64,000 nt of DNA, from contig CAWEME010000020.1 in assembly GCA_963810055.1 (NCBI GenBank), forward strand, positions 62,001-126,000. The letters are read 5' to 3'. Below, piece after piece: positions 1 to 8,479 of this stretch. Made by a program: the position numbers and the translations under genes. Position 1 is the first letter of the stretch, and each line of letters starts with the position of its first letter. The notes under the pieces are model-generated. The model was given only the letters and a program-made list of their open reading frames with translations, was not told the origin of the DNA and did no database searches. The stretch is from REEB95 sp963810055 (GTDB lineage: Bacteria; Pseudomonadota; Alphaproteobacteria; ATCC43930; CGMCC-115725).

Positions 1-2
1 AC

Positions 3-242
3 GGCGCGCATGACGAGGTGATTCCCGAAGCGCCGGTGCGGCAGTTCATCGCGAGCCTGCCGGCGGCGGGGAGCGCGCGCCGCCGCATCGCCTTTTATCC
101 GCACGGCTATCACATGCTGGCGCGCGACCTGGAAGGCCCGACGGTGATCGCCGACATGACCAGCTGGATGCTGCATCCCCGGGCGCCGTTGCCGTCGGGC
201 GCGGATGTCGATCCGCCCATCGTCACCGCCCGGAATCCCTGA
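3..242 (+). CDS. Alpha/beta hydrolase (lysophospholipase-like), C-terminal part
   Basis: The frame is open to the left edge, so only the last 79 or so residues are present. The start reads GAHDEVIPEAPVRQF, which fits the loop carrying the acidic residue of a serine-hydrolase triad (G.HDE). It is followed by YPHGYHMLARD, where the His fits the catalytic His of monoacylglycerol-lipase/lysophospholipase enzymes. The nucleophile elbow would lie outside the window. The stop is TGA. By family this is an ester hydrolase acting on lipids or small esters; the substrate is unknown. The internal GTG at 18 lies inside the conserved HDE(V) stretch and is not a start. Confidence 0.7.
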   Translation, partial: GAHDEVIPEAPVRQFIASLPAAGSARRRIAFYPHGYHMLARDLEGPTVIADMTSWMLHPRAPLPSGADVDPPIVTARNP

Positions 243-356
243 GACATCCCCGACAACCTCCGGATTCCGGCCGTTTCCGGCCCGCGATGAGACCGTCATG
301 GCGGCAAGGTTCCGCCCCGTGCTAAAGAGAAACCCAAGCTCAAGGGGGATGCCGAC

Positions 357-1190
357 ATGAAAGTTTCGCACGCGATCCGCCGTTTATTGCCGTTCCTGCT
401 GCTGTGCCTGGCGCTGGCCTGGCCCGCCGCGCAGGCGCGCGCGCAGATCGTCGCCGGGATTCGGTCGACAGTCGCGCCGCCGGCCTTGCCGGTCTATGCC
501 GAGCCGCCGCTGCCGGAGGACGGCTACGTCTTCATACCGGGCTACTGGGCCTGGGCGCCGAGCGGCTATTACTGGGTCCCGGGCACCTGGGTGCTGCCGC
601 CCGCGCCGGGCCTGCTCTGGACGCCGGGCTATTGGGCCTTCATCGACGGCGTCTATGCCTGGTACGCCGGTTATTGGGGGCCGACGGTCGGATTTTACGG
701 CGGCGTCGATTACGGCTTCGGCTATTTCGGCACCGGCTATGACGGCGGCTATTGGCAGGGCGGCCACTTCTACTACAACAGCGCCGTGCATAATTTCGGC
801 CGGACCCGCGTGGCCTATTCCTACCGCCGGAACGTGTCCGACAGCCACGCGCGCACCAGCTTCGCCGGCGGGCCGCACGGAACGGCCGCGCGGCCGGGCC
901 CCGACGAGACCAGGGCCGCAAGCGAGCCGCACCGGCCGCCGCGCAGCGTCCAGACGCAGCACGAAACCCAGGCCGCCACCATCCGGACCGCGCCCGCCGC
1001 GATCAATCACGGCCGGCCGCCGGTGGCGGCGACGCCGAAACCGGCAACCTTCACCGGCCCCGGCATCGTGAGAGCCCAGCCCGCGCATCCGGCCACTGCG
1101 CCGCATCCCGCAGCCGCGCCGCATCCGCCCGCCCCGCCGCATCCGGCGGGCGGAAACCCGCCGCCGGGCGGCCCGCCCGAGCATCATTAG
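357..1190 (+). CDS. Secreted YXWGXW-type repeat protein
   Basis: A 277-residue protein of unknown function. Residues 1-29 form a signal peptide with a hydrophobic LLPFLLLCLALAW core and an ARA-Q cleavage site. Residues 45-120 hold several short aromatic repeats (GYWAWAPSGYYWVPGTWV, PGYWAFIDGVYAWYAGYW) typical of the YXWGXW proteins found in many alphaproteobacteria. Residues 120-150 are Gly/Tyr/Phe-rich. The remaining part is Pro/Ala/His-rich with repeated PHP units and looks disordered. It should be exported to the periplasm or cell surface. The start ATG follows an AAGGGGGATG-like stretch ten bases upstream. It stands alone between the hydrolase and tRNA-Arg. Confidence 0.75.
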   Translation: MKVSHAIRRLLPFLLLCLALAWPAAQARAQIVAGIRSTVAPPALPVYAEPPLPEDGYVFIPGYWAWAPSGYYWVPGTWVLPPAPGLLWTPGYWAFIDGVYAWYAGYWGPTVGFYGGVDYGFGYFGTGYDGGYWQGGHFYYNSAVHNFGRTRVAYSYRRNVSDSHARTSFAGGPHGTAARPGPDETRAASEPHRPPRSVQTQHETQAATIRTAPAAINHGRPPVAATPKPATFTGPGIVRAQPAHPATAPHPAAAPHPPAPPHPAGGNPPPGGPPEHH

Positions 1191-1214
1191 GATTTAGCTG
1201 CGCATAACGGCCGC

Positions 1215-1266
1215 GCGTAGCACAGGCGAAGGCCGATTCTTAAGGCCCGGCCCGGCTTGCGCGGAA
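1215..1266 (+). repeat. Dispersed palindromic element, family 1 (copy A)
   Basis: Begins GCGTAGCACAGGC and ends near GCGCGGAAG, with a central GGCC...GGCC hairpin region. It lies between a stop codon and tRNA-Arg. It is the most diverged of the copies seen (others near 3583, 11826, 11889, 12651, 50595 and 63873). Confidence 0.5.
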
Positions 1267-1297
1267 GGGCGAGCTGCTCCTATCCTACGCCGCAGGT

Positions 1298-1374
<77 letters not shown>

Positions 1375-1417
1375 GTTTCAGATCACCACACCTATTCGGC
1401 AACAATCAAATCCACTG

Positions 1418-2578
1418 CTATTCGAGCTTAAAGCGACGGCGCAAGCTGATCACGATAAGCGCTAGTGAAAGCGTTCCGAACCAGCAAGGTAATGTTAGCC
1501 CAATTGACCAATACGGAGACTTCGCAACCAAAAGGGGTTTGGTGCTAAATATCCCGAACGGATTGATGATTGATTGAAGGGCATATGTTGCTGCGCGCCA
1601 TAGTTGGCCGTGCCATCCGACTTTGTCCAAAGTGAATTGCCATCCATGAAGCTCTTCGTGAGGAATGTTGGTCTGAATGGCATCGAAAATAGCCCCAACG
1701 GTTGTCACTGTCACAAAGATAGCGAGGAACCAAAGCAGCGGCCGCGCTATCGAGTTGCCGTAGTCAGACATAAGCTCATAAATCCAACTTGCAAACTGAT
1801 TAGCCCAGCTCTCGCGATGACGGTCTAGCGCGAGTTCGGCACTATGGAATACCGCAGCAGCCAAAGTGTTATTACGCTCCAATAAAAATGCGCGGGCATC
1901 ACGGTATTCCTGAGGATCGACATCAAACTCAGAGGGGTCGTGAGGTAAATAGACTTTCCGAAGCTCAATGGTTCCGATAATGGGATTGGGATCAGGGCCG
2001 CGCGCACTCATATGTAGGCGCAATAGCGCACCGCGTTTCATTGACCATTGAAGAATACGACCGCTGATTTCCAAACGACCAATATTGGAATTTAAAAAAT
2101 CCATCTTATTGCTATCACCTATCTTCAGATTATTTACACTGCAATCAATCAAAGTAACGTCGATACCATCTCCCGCTGTTAAGGTGCCTATGCACATATT
2201 ACGTATTACAATTTTGCCATATCCGTTGGCGAGAGAGAGATTGCGGACTTTAGCGGCATACTCAAGCTCGCGTATTTCTAAATGACCCCTTTCCAAACCT
2301 AGATCGACCACATGGCGATTTTGATTTAATTGATTAAGGACCCAGTTACGGTACTCAGGAAATCGGAGATTGGGCGAGCGATTGGGATTGGGATTGGGAT
2401 TGGGATTGTTATTAAGCCAAGTTTGCCAACTGATATCGATATTCCGCTCTGACAGTCCGGTCTGGTATTCTTGTAGAAATTTATCAAAGGTGTCCGGCAC
2501 GATACGGAGATTTACAACGCGTTTGAAAATAATCTTCGCGTGTAAAATTCGCTTGCGACAGTTTTCGCTCAATGGCAT
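1418..2578 (-). CDS. Two-TM membrane protein with YG-S-RP C-terminal module
   Basis: Unrecognised 386-residue protein, clearly richer in A+T than its neighbours. The N-terminal half is soluble, with a low-complexity NPNPNPN run near residue 57 followed by beta-helix-like short strands (LGLERGHLEIRELEYA, IVIRNMCIGTLTAG) reminiscent of pentapeptide-repeat or quinolinate-type solenoids. A helical stretch around residues 240-265 leads to DYGNSIARPLLWFLAIFV, then a second segment ending WFGTLSLALIVISLRRRFKLE. This paired-helix ending with YG.S..RP is known from membrane-anchored pentapeptide-repeat proteins. The gene sits alone next to tRNA-Arg. Horizontal acquisition is likely; the function is unknown. 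Confidence 0.65.
   Translation of the reverse strand: MPLSENCRKRILHAKIIFKRVVNLRIVPDTFDKFLQEYQTGLSERNIDISWQTWLNNNPNPNPNPNRSPNLRFPEYRNWVLNQLNQNRHVVDLGLERGHLEIRELEYAAKVRNLSLANGYGKIVIRNMCIGTLTAGDGIDVTLIDCSVNNLKIGDSNKMDFLNSNIGRLEISGRILQWSMKRGALLRLHMSARGPDPNPIIGTIELRKVYLPHDPSEFDVDPQEYRDARAFLLERNNTLAAAVFHSAELALDRHRESWANQFASWIYELMSDYGNSIARPLLWFLAIFVTVTTVGAIFDAIQTNIPHEELHGWQFTLDKVGWHGQLWRAATYALQSIINPFGIFSTKPLLVAKSPYWSIGLTLPCWFGTLSLALIVISLRRRFKLE
2381..2408 (+). repeat. Hexanucleotide tandem repeat (ATTGGG)n
   Basis: Four full ATTGGG units plus ATTG. The run lies in frame inside the 1418-2578 gene, where it encodes alternating Asn-Pro. Copy-number changes would keep the frame. Confidence 0.85.
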
Positions 2579-2663
2579 GGCAGAGCCAATAATACCACCG
2601 CCCGGTTGCAGTGCGTATGCTCCTTAAAGGACTCGCCATAAGCTAGTAGTGGGCTGTCGCCTC

Positions 2664-3263
2664 CTACGGCCTCACCACCACGTAATCGACCACGGATTTG
2701 GCGCCGGATGTCGAGCGCACCGAGGCGAGCGCCTGGTCGCGTTCGGCCTTGGTGAGGCTTCGGCCGATGACATAGAGCGTGCCGAAGCTGTCGGCGCAGA
2801 CATGGTAGTTCTGCTCCGCCGTCTTCATCGCGAGGGTGATGTTGGTCCCGGCCTTGGCCGCGAGTTCGAGCGACTTGTCCCAGCTCAGGAGGTTCGGGTC
2901 GTTCTTCTGGGAGGATGCGCTTTCATAGACCACGTGCCAATAGAGCTTCTTGACGCCGGGCACGGCCTTCACGCCCGCGTAGAACTGGTCGTATTTGGCC
3001 TTGTCGTCGAATAATCCTGTGACCAGCAGGCGCTGCTCGTAGATCTCGGTCGAGGCCTGGGCGGATTCCACCTTGGCCATGACCGCGTTCACCTTGAGCA
3101 CGATCTCGTTGTCCTTGGCCTGGTCGGCGAAGCTGCGCCGCTCGGTGGCGTGCTCGATGATGGTCTTGGGCCCGAGCAGGATCGAGCCGATCTGGGCCAG
3201 CGCCGGCCAAGCCGCGAGCGAGCAGCATGAGGCGAGCAACAGCCGGCGGGTGACGGTTTTCAT
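2664..3263 (-). CDS. Periplasmic BON-domain protein
   Basis: A 199-residue exported protein. The chosen start is the ATG at 3263 (MKTVTRRLLLAS), because it gives a normal Sec signal peptide ending PALA-Q; the upstream frame-extending ATG at 3284 adds only seven residues. Two BON-like repeats follow. The first has a conserved core around KVNAVMAKVESAQ...LVTGLFDDKAKYDQF..GVKAVPGVKKLYWHV. The second is near KAGTNITLAMKTAEQNYHVCADSFGTLYVIGRSLTKAERDQAL. BON domains bind lipid or polymer surfaces in the envelope (OsmY-like), so a role in envelope maintenance is inferred. It is monocistronic as far as can be seen. Confidence 0.75.
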   Translation of the reverse strand: MKTVTRRLLLASCCSLAAWPALAQIGSILLGPKTIIEHATERRSFADQAKDNEIVLKVNAVMAKVESAQASTEIYEQRLLVTGLFDDKAKYDQFYAGVKAVPGVKKLYWHVVYESASSQKNDPNLLSWDKSLELAAKAGTNITLAMKTAEQNYHVCADSFGTLYVIGRSLTKAERDQALASVRSTSGAKSVVDYVVVRP

Positions 3264-3392
3264 GGGCCTTCCCCTCCCGATCACAGGAGCGCGTTTCCCA
3301 GGCTACACCGGCGCGAAGGCCCGCTCCAAGGGGCCGGGATGAAATGACCGCCGTCACATGATCCGGGACGTTAGAGCCCCTTTGTTTAGGAT

Positions 3393-3542
3393 TTACTTCT
3401 TCCGCTTGCGCCCGGCCTTGGGCTTCTCTTTCGCGATCTTCTTCAGCCGTTTTTCGAACGCGGCCTCGTCGTGATCCGCCTCGACCATATGTTCGGCTTC
3501 GACCAATTCCCGGCGTTGAACAGATGGCTTCCTGCGTTTCAT
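3393..3542 (-). CDS. Small Lys/Arg-rich hypothetical protein
   Basis: A 49-residue open frame from ATG at 3542 to TAA. The N terminus is MKRRKPSVQRRELVEAEHM, the middle is an acidic helix (EADHDEAAFEKRL), and the tail is strongly basic (KPKAGRKRKK). Alternating charge and the lack of hydrophobic segments suggest a small cytoplasmic, possibly nucleic-acid-binding protein. Similar short basic proteins are common in alphaproteobacteria, but I do not recognise a named family. Codon use is like that of the neighbours. It lies just past the end of iorB, and family 1 element copy B separates the two. Confidence 0.5.
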   Translation of the reverse strand: MKRRKPSVQRRELVEAEHMVEADHDEAAFEKRLKKIAKEKPKAGRKRKK

Positions 3543-3582
3543 GGCGGCACCCTTCGTTATCCGTTGCGAAGAAACAATACCC

Positions 3583-3610
3583 CTTTGGCTTCGCTCTTGA
3601 CGAGCTACGC
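3583..3610 (-). repeat. Family 1 element, minimal form (copy B)
   Basis: On the minus strand it reads GCGTAGCTCGTCAAGAGCGAAGCC followed by AAAG. It matches the two tandem copies at 12651-12712 at most positions. It lies between iorB and the small basic gene. Confidence 0.6.
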
Positions 3611-3615
3611 GTGCC

Positions 3616-5154
3616 CTATTCCGCCGCGGCGTCGAGCAAGCCGCGCTTCTCGATCGCCGCCAAGGTCTTGGCCAGGCTTTCGCCTTCGGGATCGGCCAGC
3701 GCCGCGGCGGTGGCGCTCGCCACCGCGTCGGCCGCGAGATCGGCCGGCAGGCGCCGCTTCAAGGCGGGCCGCACCACGCGCTCGACAATGGCGCGGTAGT
3801 TCGCCATGCCGCGCTTGTGGGTGTCGCCGTAACCCTTGATGAGATTGGCGCAGGCCGCGACTTCGAGCGCCAGAGCGGGCGAAAGCGCCGCCGCTTCGGC
3901 GACCAGGCCGAGCCAGGAGGAGATCTCGCGGCTCTCCTCGCGGAAGCGGAAGCTCCAAGGCCGCCACGGCCGCAAGGAGGCCAGCGCCTTCAGGCGCAGA
4001 TATCCGGTAACCGAGGTGGTCTGGACTTCCATGCCCCAATAGGCCCGGCCGAGCCAGCCGCTCTTTTCCGCGCCATAGAGGATGGGCCTGGCCAGGAACG
4101 GCGGGAGGATGGAGCACAGCTCCTCGATGCCGGGCTTGAGGAATTCGAAGATCGCGAGCCTGTCGCCCGGCTTGGCGTCGAGCTCGCGGCGGATGCGCGC
4201 CAATCGCGCCGGATCGGCTTTCACCTGCGCCACGCGGATCAAATCCTCGAAGGACATGCGCACCGCCAGATGGCGCGCGACCGCGGCCGCGAGCTTGCCG
4301 CCCAAACCCGCGCGTTCATCCGCCTGTTCGATCGGTTCGAGCCGGTCGAGATAGAGCTTGGCGTAGGACAAGTCCTGGTAATCGGCCAGGCGGCGCACGC
4401 CCTCGACCGCCAGATGCCTCGCGGCTTCGGGCAGGAATCCGGCGCGGGATTCGAGCTGGGCGAGCGAAGGCTTGGTTTCGCGCCAGCGCTTCTCGGGCGC
4501 GCGCAAGGCGGCCGGCGTGCCGGCATGAGCGGCCTGGAGCCCGGCCTCGAAGCCGCGCAGATTGCTCTCCGCCGCCTTGCCTTCGGCCCGGATCGCGGCG
4601 GCGAAGCTTTCGGCCGGGATCGGCAGCGCGCCCGACCCCGCCAGCGCGCCCAGCATCACCGCGTTCACCATCGACCCGCTCGATCGGGCGAGCTCTTCCA
4701 TATCGAGGATCAGGCTCGCCTGCGCGTGGCGTTCGACGGCCTCCAGGAGTTTTTCGCCAATCAACCTTCCATCGCCCATCGCCGTCTTCTCGGGCATGAG
4801 ATAGGAGCGGCTGGTTGAGGCGATGACCTTGGTGCGGTCGGGCGTGACGAAGCCCGAGGATACCGCGCGCGCGGTTTCGGCCAACTCGCTCGCCAGCAGC
4901 AAATCGACCTCGCCCAGCCCGGGCGAAAGCGCCAGGATCGGGCGCTTGCCCCCGAGCGAGGCGGCGGGCGCGGGCAGAATCTCGACGTAATAGATGGTGG
5001 CGCCGGTGCGCTGAGCCACGCCGGGGATCGAGGTGCTTTGCGCGGGGAAGCCCAGGGACGAGGCGGCGCCGATGATCCAGTTGGTGAGCACGTGGCCGCC
5101 TTCGCCGCCGAGCGCGGCGATGAGCAGCGTCACCGGCCGGAGCGCTTCGCTCAC
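3616..5154 (-). CDS. iorB: Indolepyruvate oxidoreductase, beta-family subunit with C-terminal extension
   Basis: A 512-residue partner of IorA in the CoA- and ferredoxin-dependent oxidative decarboxylation of indole-3-pyruvate (aryl pyruvates). The start is GTG at 5154, chosen because it overlaps the iorA stop as GTGA and precedes the conserved VTLLIAALGGEGGHVLTNWI motif. Residues 1-190 form the pyruvate:ferredoxin oxidoreductase gamma-type domain (SIPGVAQRTGATIYYVEI, ILALSPGLGEVDLLLASEL). Residues 220-500 are the extra C-terminal region (DUF6537 type) known from proteobacterial IOR beta proteins. That region carries RLADYQDLSYAKLYLDRL and GYGDTHKRGMANY. The arrangement indicates translational coupling with iorA. 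Confidence 0.88.
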   Translation of the reverse strand: MSEALRPVTLLIAALGGEGGHVLTNWIIGAASSLGFPAQSTSIPGVAQRTGATIYYVEILPAPAASLGGKRPILALSPGLGEVDLLLASELAETARAVSSGFVTPDRTKVIASTSRSYLMPEKTAMGDGRLIGEKLLEAVERHAQASLILDMEELARSSGSMVNAVMLGALAGSGALPIPAESFAAAIRAEGKAAESNLRGFEAGLQAAHAGTPAALRAPEKRWRETKPSLAQLESRAGFLPEAARHLAVEGVRRLADYQDLSYAKLYLDRLEPIEQADERAGLGGKLAAAVARHLAVRMSFEDLIRVAQVKADPARLARIRRELDAKPGDRLAIFEFLKPGIEELCSILPPFLARPILYGAEKSGWLGRAYWGMEVQTTSVTGYLRLKALASLRPWRPWSFRFREESREISSWLGLVAEAAALSPALALEVAACANLIKGYGDTHKRGMANYRAIVERVVRPALKRRLPADLAADAVASATAAALADPEGESLAKTLAAIEKRGLLDAAAE

Positions 5155-7295
5155 GGCGCAGGATTCGGCGCGGTTTCGGAAGCGCCGAGCCAGGCGAGAG
5201 CGCGTTGCCGCAAGCCGTCGAGCCGTTTTTCCCAGTCGCGCGGATTGCGCGTGAGCTCGGCGCGGTAGAAGGAGGGGCAGAGCACCGCGGCGTGCGCCAC
5301 CTCGCCGCACAGCCCGCAGCCGACGCAGCTTTCCACGACGCTCGCCACCGGGTCGGCGCGGAGCGGATCGGGGTTGGGTTTCACCGTGAGCGAGGGACAG
5401 CCCGACAGCCGGATGCAGGAATGATCGCCGGTGCAGATCGAATCGTCGACCCCGTAACGCGCCTTGACCACGCGTTGGCCCTTGGCCAGGCGGGAGGAAT
5501 CCTCGGCGCGCACGCGGCGTTGGCGCGCCAGCTGGCATTCGCCGTCGGCGATAATGACCTTCAGCCCCTTGGTCTTGCTTTTCATCGCCGCGCGCAAGGC
5601 TTTCACCATGGTCGCGACGCTGTAAGAGCGGATGGTCTTGAGCCATTTGACGCCGAGCGCCTTGAGCATGCGCTCGATATCGACGCCGGTGGTCGAGCCG
5701 CCGCGGTGGGCATGGCTCGACGGCACGTATTGCAATCCTGTAGCTGAAGCGTAGCCGTTCTGCATCACGATCAGCACGCCGTCGCCGTTGTTGAACAGCG
5801 ACGAGGCCACGCCGGTGATCATGCCGTTATGCCAGAAGCCGCCATCGCCCATGATGGCGATCGGCCGCTTGTCGATGTTGGGTCCGACCCCGGCGGACGA
5901 GGCCAGGCTCATGCCGTAGCCCAGGATGGAATTGCCCAGGCTGAAGGGCGGGAAAGTGGCGAAGGAATGGCAGCCGATATCGGTGCTGATATGGATCGGG
6001 CCGGTCTCGCGCTGCAGCAGCTTGATGGCGCCGAACACCGGGCGCTCGGGACAGCCGGTGCAGAAATTGGGCGGGCGCGGCGGCAAGGATCCCACATCCG
6101 CGGCGGATTGGCGCTTGCGCTCGACCAGCTGGCCGACGAACTTGCCGATGATGCCGGCATCGACGCCGGTCGGCCGGGTTTCGGCCAGGAAGGCGGCCAG
6201 GCCCGACAGCATTACCTCGGAGGTGTATTCGCCGGCCATGGGCAGCAGGCCCTTGCCGAAAACCTGGGTGGCGAGGCCAGCGCGGCGCAGCTCGACGTTG
6301 ATCTGGCTCTCGATGTAGTCGGGATGGCCTTCCTCGACCACCAGCACGGCGCGTTTGCCGGCGCAGAAACCCGCGATCTCCTCCGGCACCAGCGGATAGA
6401 CCGCGTTGAGGCAATAGATCGGGATGCGGGTGTCGCCGTAGAGATCGGCCAGCCCGAGCCGCATCAGCGCGCGCATCAAGCCGTTATAGAGCCCGCCCAT
6501 GACGACGATGCCGACATCGGCAAGGTCGCCGGCGAAGAATTCGTTGAGTTTTTGCGCGCGGATGAATTCGCGCGCGGCGGGCAGGCGTTCCTCCACCTTG
6601 AGCTTTTCCTGGGCGAAGGTCGAAGGCGGGTGGGAGAGACGCCGGTATTCATGGGGCGCGGGCGAAGCGCGGTTGAGGCCGGAAAAGGTCCCGGCGCGGT
6701 TGTCCTTGGCGGTGAATTCGCCGGTGACGTGGCAGGCGCGGATGCGCAATTCGAGCATCACCGGCGCGTGCGAAGCCTCGGAGAGCGCGAAGCCCTTTTC
6801 CACCGCAGCGACGATCGAGGGCAGATCGGGCCTGGGGTCGAGCAGCCAGATCGAGGATTTCATGGCATAGGCGTAGGAACGCTCGAGGATGACGGAGGCG
6901 CCTTCGCCGTAATCCTCGCCCAGGATGATGAGCGCGCCGCCCTTGACCCCGGGCGAGGACAGGTTGGAAAGCGCGTCGGAGGCGACGTTGGTGCCGACGA
7001 TCGATTTCCAGGTGACCGCGCCGCGGATGGGATAGTTGATCGAGGCGCCGAGCATGGCCGCCGCCGCGGCCTCGTTGGTGCAGGTTTCGAGATGGACGCC
7101 GTATTCGCCCAAGATGTCCTGGGCGTCGACCAGCACGTCCAAGAGATGCGAGACCGGTGCGCCCTGGTAGCCGCCGACATAGCTCACGCCCGATTGCAGC
7201 AGCGCCTTGGTGACGGCGAGGATGCCTTCGCCGCGGAAGGTTTGGCCTTCGCCCAAGCGCAGCGATTCGACCTCGTGGCTGAAGGAGCGTTCCAT
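5151..7295 (-). CDS. iorA: Indolepyruvate ferredoxin oxidoreductase, alpha subunit
   Basis: A 714-residue thiamine-diphosphate and iron-sulphur enzyme subunit that oxidises aryl pyruvates to aryl-acetyl-CoA. The N-terminal third is the pyrimidine-binding domain (GYQGAPVSHLLDVL, HLETCTNEAAAAAMLGAS). NFCTGCPERPVFGA marks the linker to the TPP domain, which carries GDGGFWHNGM and, later, the N of MQNGYASATG. The C terminus has two cluster-binding stretches: CTGDHSCIRLSGCP, with wider spacing than a standard C..C..C...CP, and CVGCGLCGEVAHAAVLCP, which is standard. The wide first motif is as seen in aerobic-type IORs. It is the first gene of the iorA-iorB pair. Confidence 0.92.
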   Translation of the reverse strand: MERSFSHEVESLRLGEGQTFRGEGILAVTKALLQSGVSYVGGYQGAPVSHLLDVLVDAQDILGEYGVHLETCTNEAAAAAMLGASINYPIRGAVTWKSIVGTNVASDALSNLSSPGVKGGALIILGEDYGEGASVILERSYAYAMKSSIWLLDPRPDLPSIVAAVEKGFALSEASHAPVMLELRIRACHVTGEFTAKDNRAGTFSGLNRASPAPHEYRRLSHPPSTFAQEKLKVEERLPAAREFIRAQKLNEFFAGDLADVGIVVMGGLYNGLMRALMRLGLADLYGDTRIPIYCLNAVYPLVPEEIAGFCAGKRAVLVVEEGHPDYIESQINVELRRAGLATQVFGKGLLPMAGEYTSEVMLSGLAAFLAETRPTGVDAGIIGKFVGQLVERKRQSAADVGSLPPRPPNFCTGCPERPVFGAIKLLQRETGPIHISTDIGCHSFATFPPFSLGNSILGYGMSLASSAGVGPNIDKRPIAIMGDGGFWHNGMITGVASSLFNNGDGVLIVMQNGYASATGLQYVPSSHAHRGGSTTGVDIERMLKALGVKWLKTIRSYSVATMVKALRAAMKSKTKGLKVIIADGECQLARQRRVRAEDSSRLAKGQRVVKARYGVDDSICTGDHSCIRLSGCPSLTVKPNPDPLRADPVASVVESCVGCGLCGEVAHAAVLCPSFYRAELTRNPRDWEKRLDGLRQRALAWLGASETAPNPAP

Positions 7296-7322
7296 GGGCC
7301 TATCCTAGCATGGAGGCGGGTT

Positions 7323-8435
7323 TCAGCCCCAGACCTCGCGCGCGGTCTCGACCACCAGGCGGAGCTTGGCCGCCTGCTGTTCGAGGGTGAGGTCGTTGCC
7401 TTCGATGGTCGAGGAAAAGCCGCATTGCGGCGACAGGCAGAGCTGCTCCAAGGGCGCGTATTTCGCGGCCTCGTCGATGCGGCGTTTCAGCTCGTCCTTG
7501 CTTTCGAGCCCGCCGGTCTTGGTCGTGACCAGGCCCAGCACCACCATCTTGCCCTTGGGCAGGAAGCGCAGCGGCGCGAAGGAGCCGGAGCGCGCATCGT
7601 CGTATTCGAGGAAAAACCCGTCCACCTTGAGCTCGTTGAACAGGGCCTCGGCCAGGAAATCGTAGCCGCCCGAAGCGACCCAGGAAGAGCGGTAATTGCC
7701 GCGGCAGCTATGGGTGCAGACGCTCATGGATTCCGGCTTGGCGGCGAGCGAGTCGTTGATGAGCTTGATGTATTTCAGATGCATGTGCTCGCCGTCGTCG
7801 CCGGCCTGGGACATCCCCGCGCGCTGGTCCGGATCGCACAACGTGGCGAAATTGGTGTCGTCGAGCTGGAGATAGGTCAAACCCAGCCGGCCGAGGCGTT
7901 CGATCTCCTCGGCATAGACCTTGGCGACGTCGGCGAAGAGTTCGTCCACGCCCCGGTAAGGCGAATTCTCGAAGATCTTGCCGCCGCGGCGATGGATCAT
8001 GCTGGGCGAGGGAATGGAGAGCTTGGGCACCGCCTTGGCGACGGATTTGAGATAAGAAAAGTCCTCGCCGAAGATGGTTTCGGAAAGGCCGAGCCTGCCG
8101 GTGATGCGCAGGCCTTCGGCGGCGTAGGTGATGTCGCCGCCTGCCCCGTGGAACTGCACCGGCATCTTGGCGGCGGCTTTCTCCATCCCGCCGATGCGGT
8201 AGAGGAAATCCATGTGCCAGGATTTGCGCCGCATCTCGCCATCGGTCGCCGCCTGGAGGCCGGCCTGCTCCTGCATCTTGACCGCTTGGCGGATGGCCTT
8301 GTCCTCGACGGCGCGCAGCTGCTTGGGCGAGATGCGCCCGGCTTCGCGGTCGGCGCGCGCCTGCAACACCTCGCGCGGGCGCAGCAGGCTGCCGACATGG
8401 TCGGCGCGGAAAGGCGGCTTGGTACGGCGGGACAT
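7323..8435 (-). CDS. Cobalamin-independent methionine synthase-like protein (MetE C-domain family)
   Basis: A 370-residue TIM-barrel protein of the MetE C-terminal/YxjG family, which transfers methyl groups to thiols with a zinc ion. The start at 8435 (MSRRTKPPFRADHVGSLLRP) matches the family's N terminus; a longer frame to 8471 adds only a non-conserved leader. Visible motifs are DHVGSLLRP at the N terminus, QLDDTNFATLCD near the middle, VCTHSCRGNYRSSW with the H-x-C zinc ligands, and QCGFSST near the end with the second Cys. It lacks the MetE N-terminal domain, so the methyl donor may not be methyltetrahydrofolate-polyglutamate. It ends 27 bp upstream of the iorA start. Confidence 0.85.
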   Translation of the reverse strand: MSRRTKPPFRADHVGSLLRPREVLQARADREAGRISPKQLRAVEDKAIRQAVKMQEQAGLQAATDGEMRRKSWHMDFLYRIGGMEKAAAKMPVQFHGAGGDITYAAEGLRITGRLGLSETIFGEDFSYLKSVAKAVPKLSIPSPSMIHRRGGKIFENSPYRGVDELFADVAKVYAEEIERLGRLGLTYLQLDDTNFATLCDPDQRAGMSQAGDDGEHMHLKYIKLINDSLAAKPESMSVCTHSCRGNYRSSWVASGGYDFLAEALFNELKVDGFFLEYDDARSGSFAPLRFLPKGKMVVLGLVTTKTGGLESKDELKRRIDEAAKYAPLEQLCLSPQCGFSSTIEGNDLTLEQQAAKLRLVVETAREVWG

Positions 8436-8479
8436 GGGGGCGACTTTAGCCGGGCGGAAAGGCCGGCGCAAATGCCGGT

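Noticed and set aside
384..1187. 267-codon minus-strand frame opposite the YXWGXW gene
   Set aside because: Arg/Gly-rich shadow without signal peptide or motifs.
2381..2408. Telomeric or chromosome-end repeat
   Set aside because: Four and a half units, internal to a coding frame, in a circular-type bacterial chromosome context.
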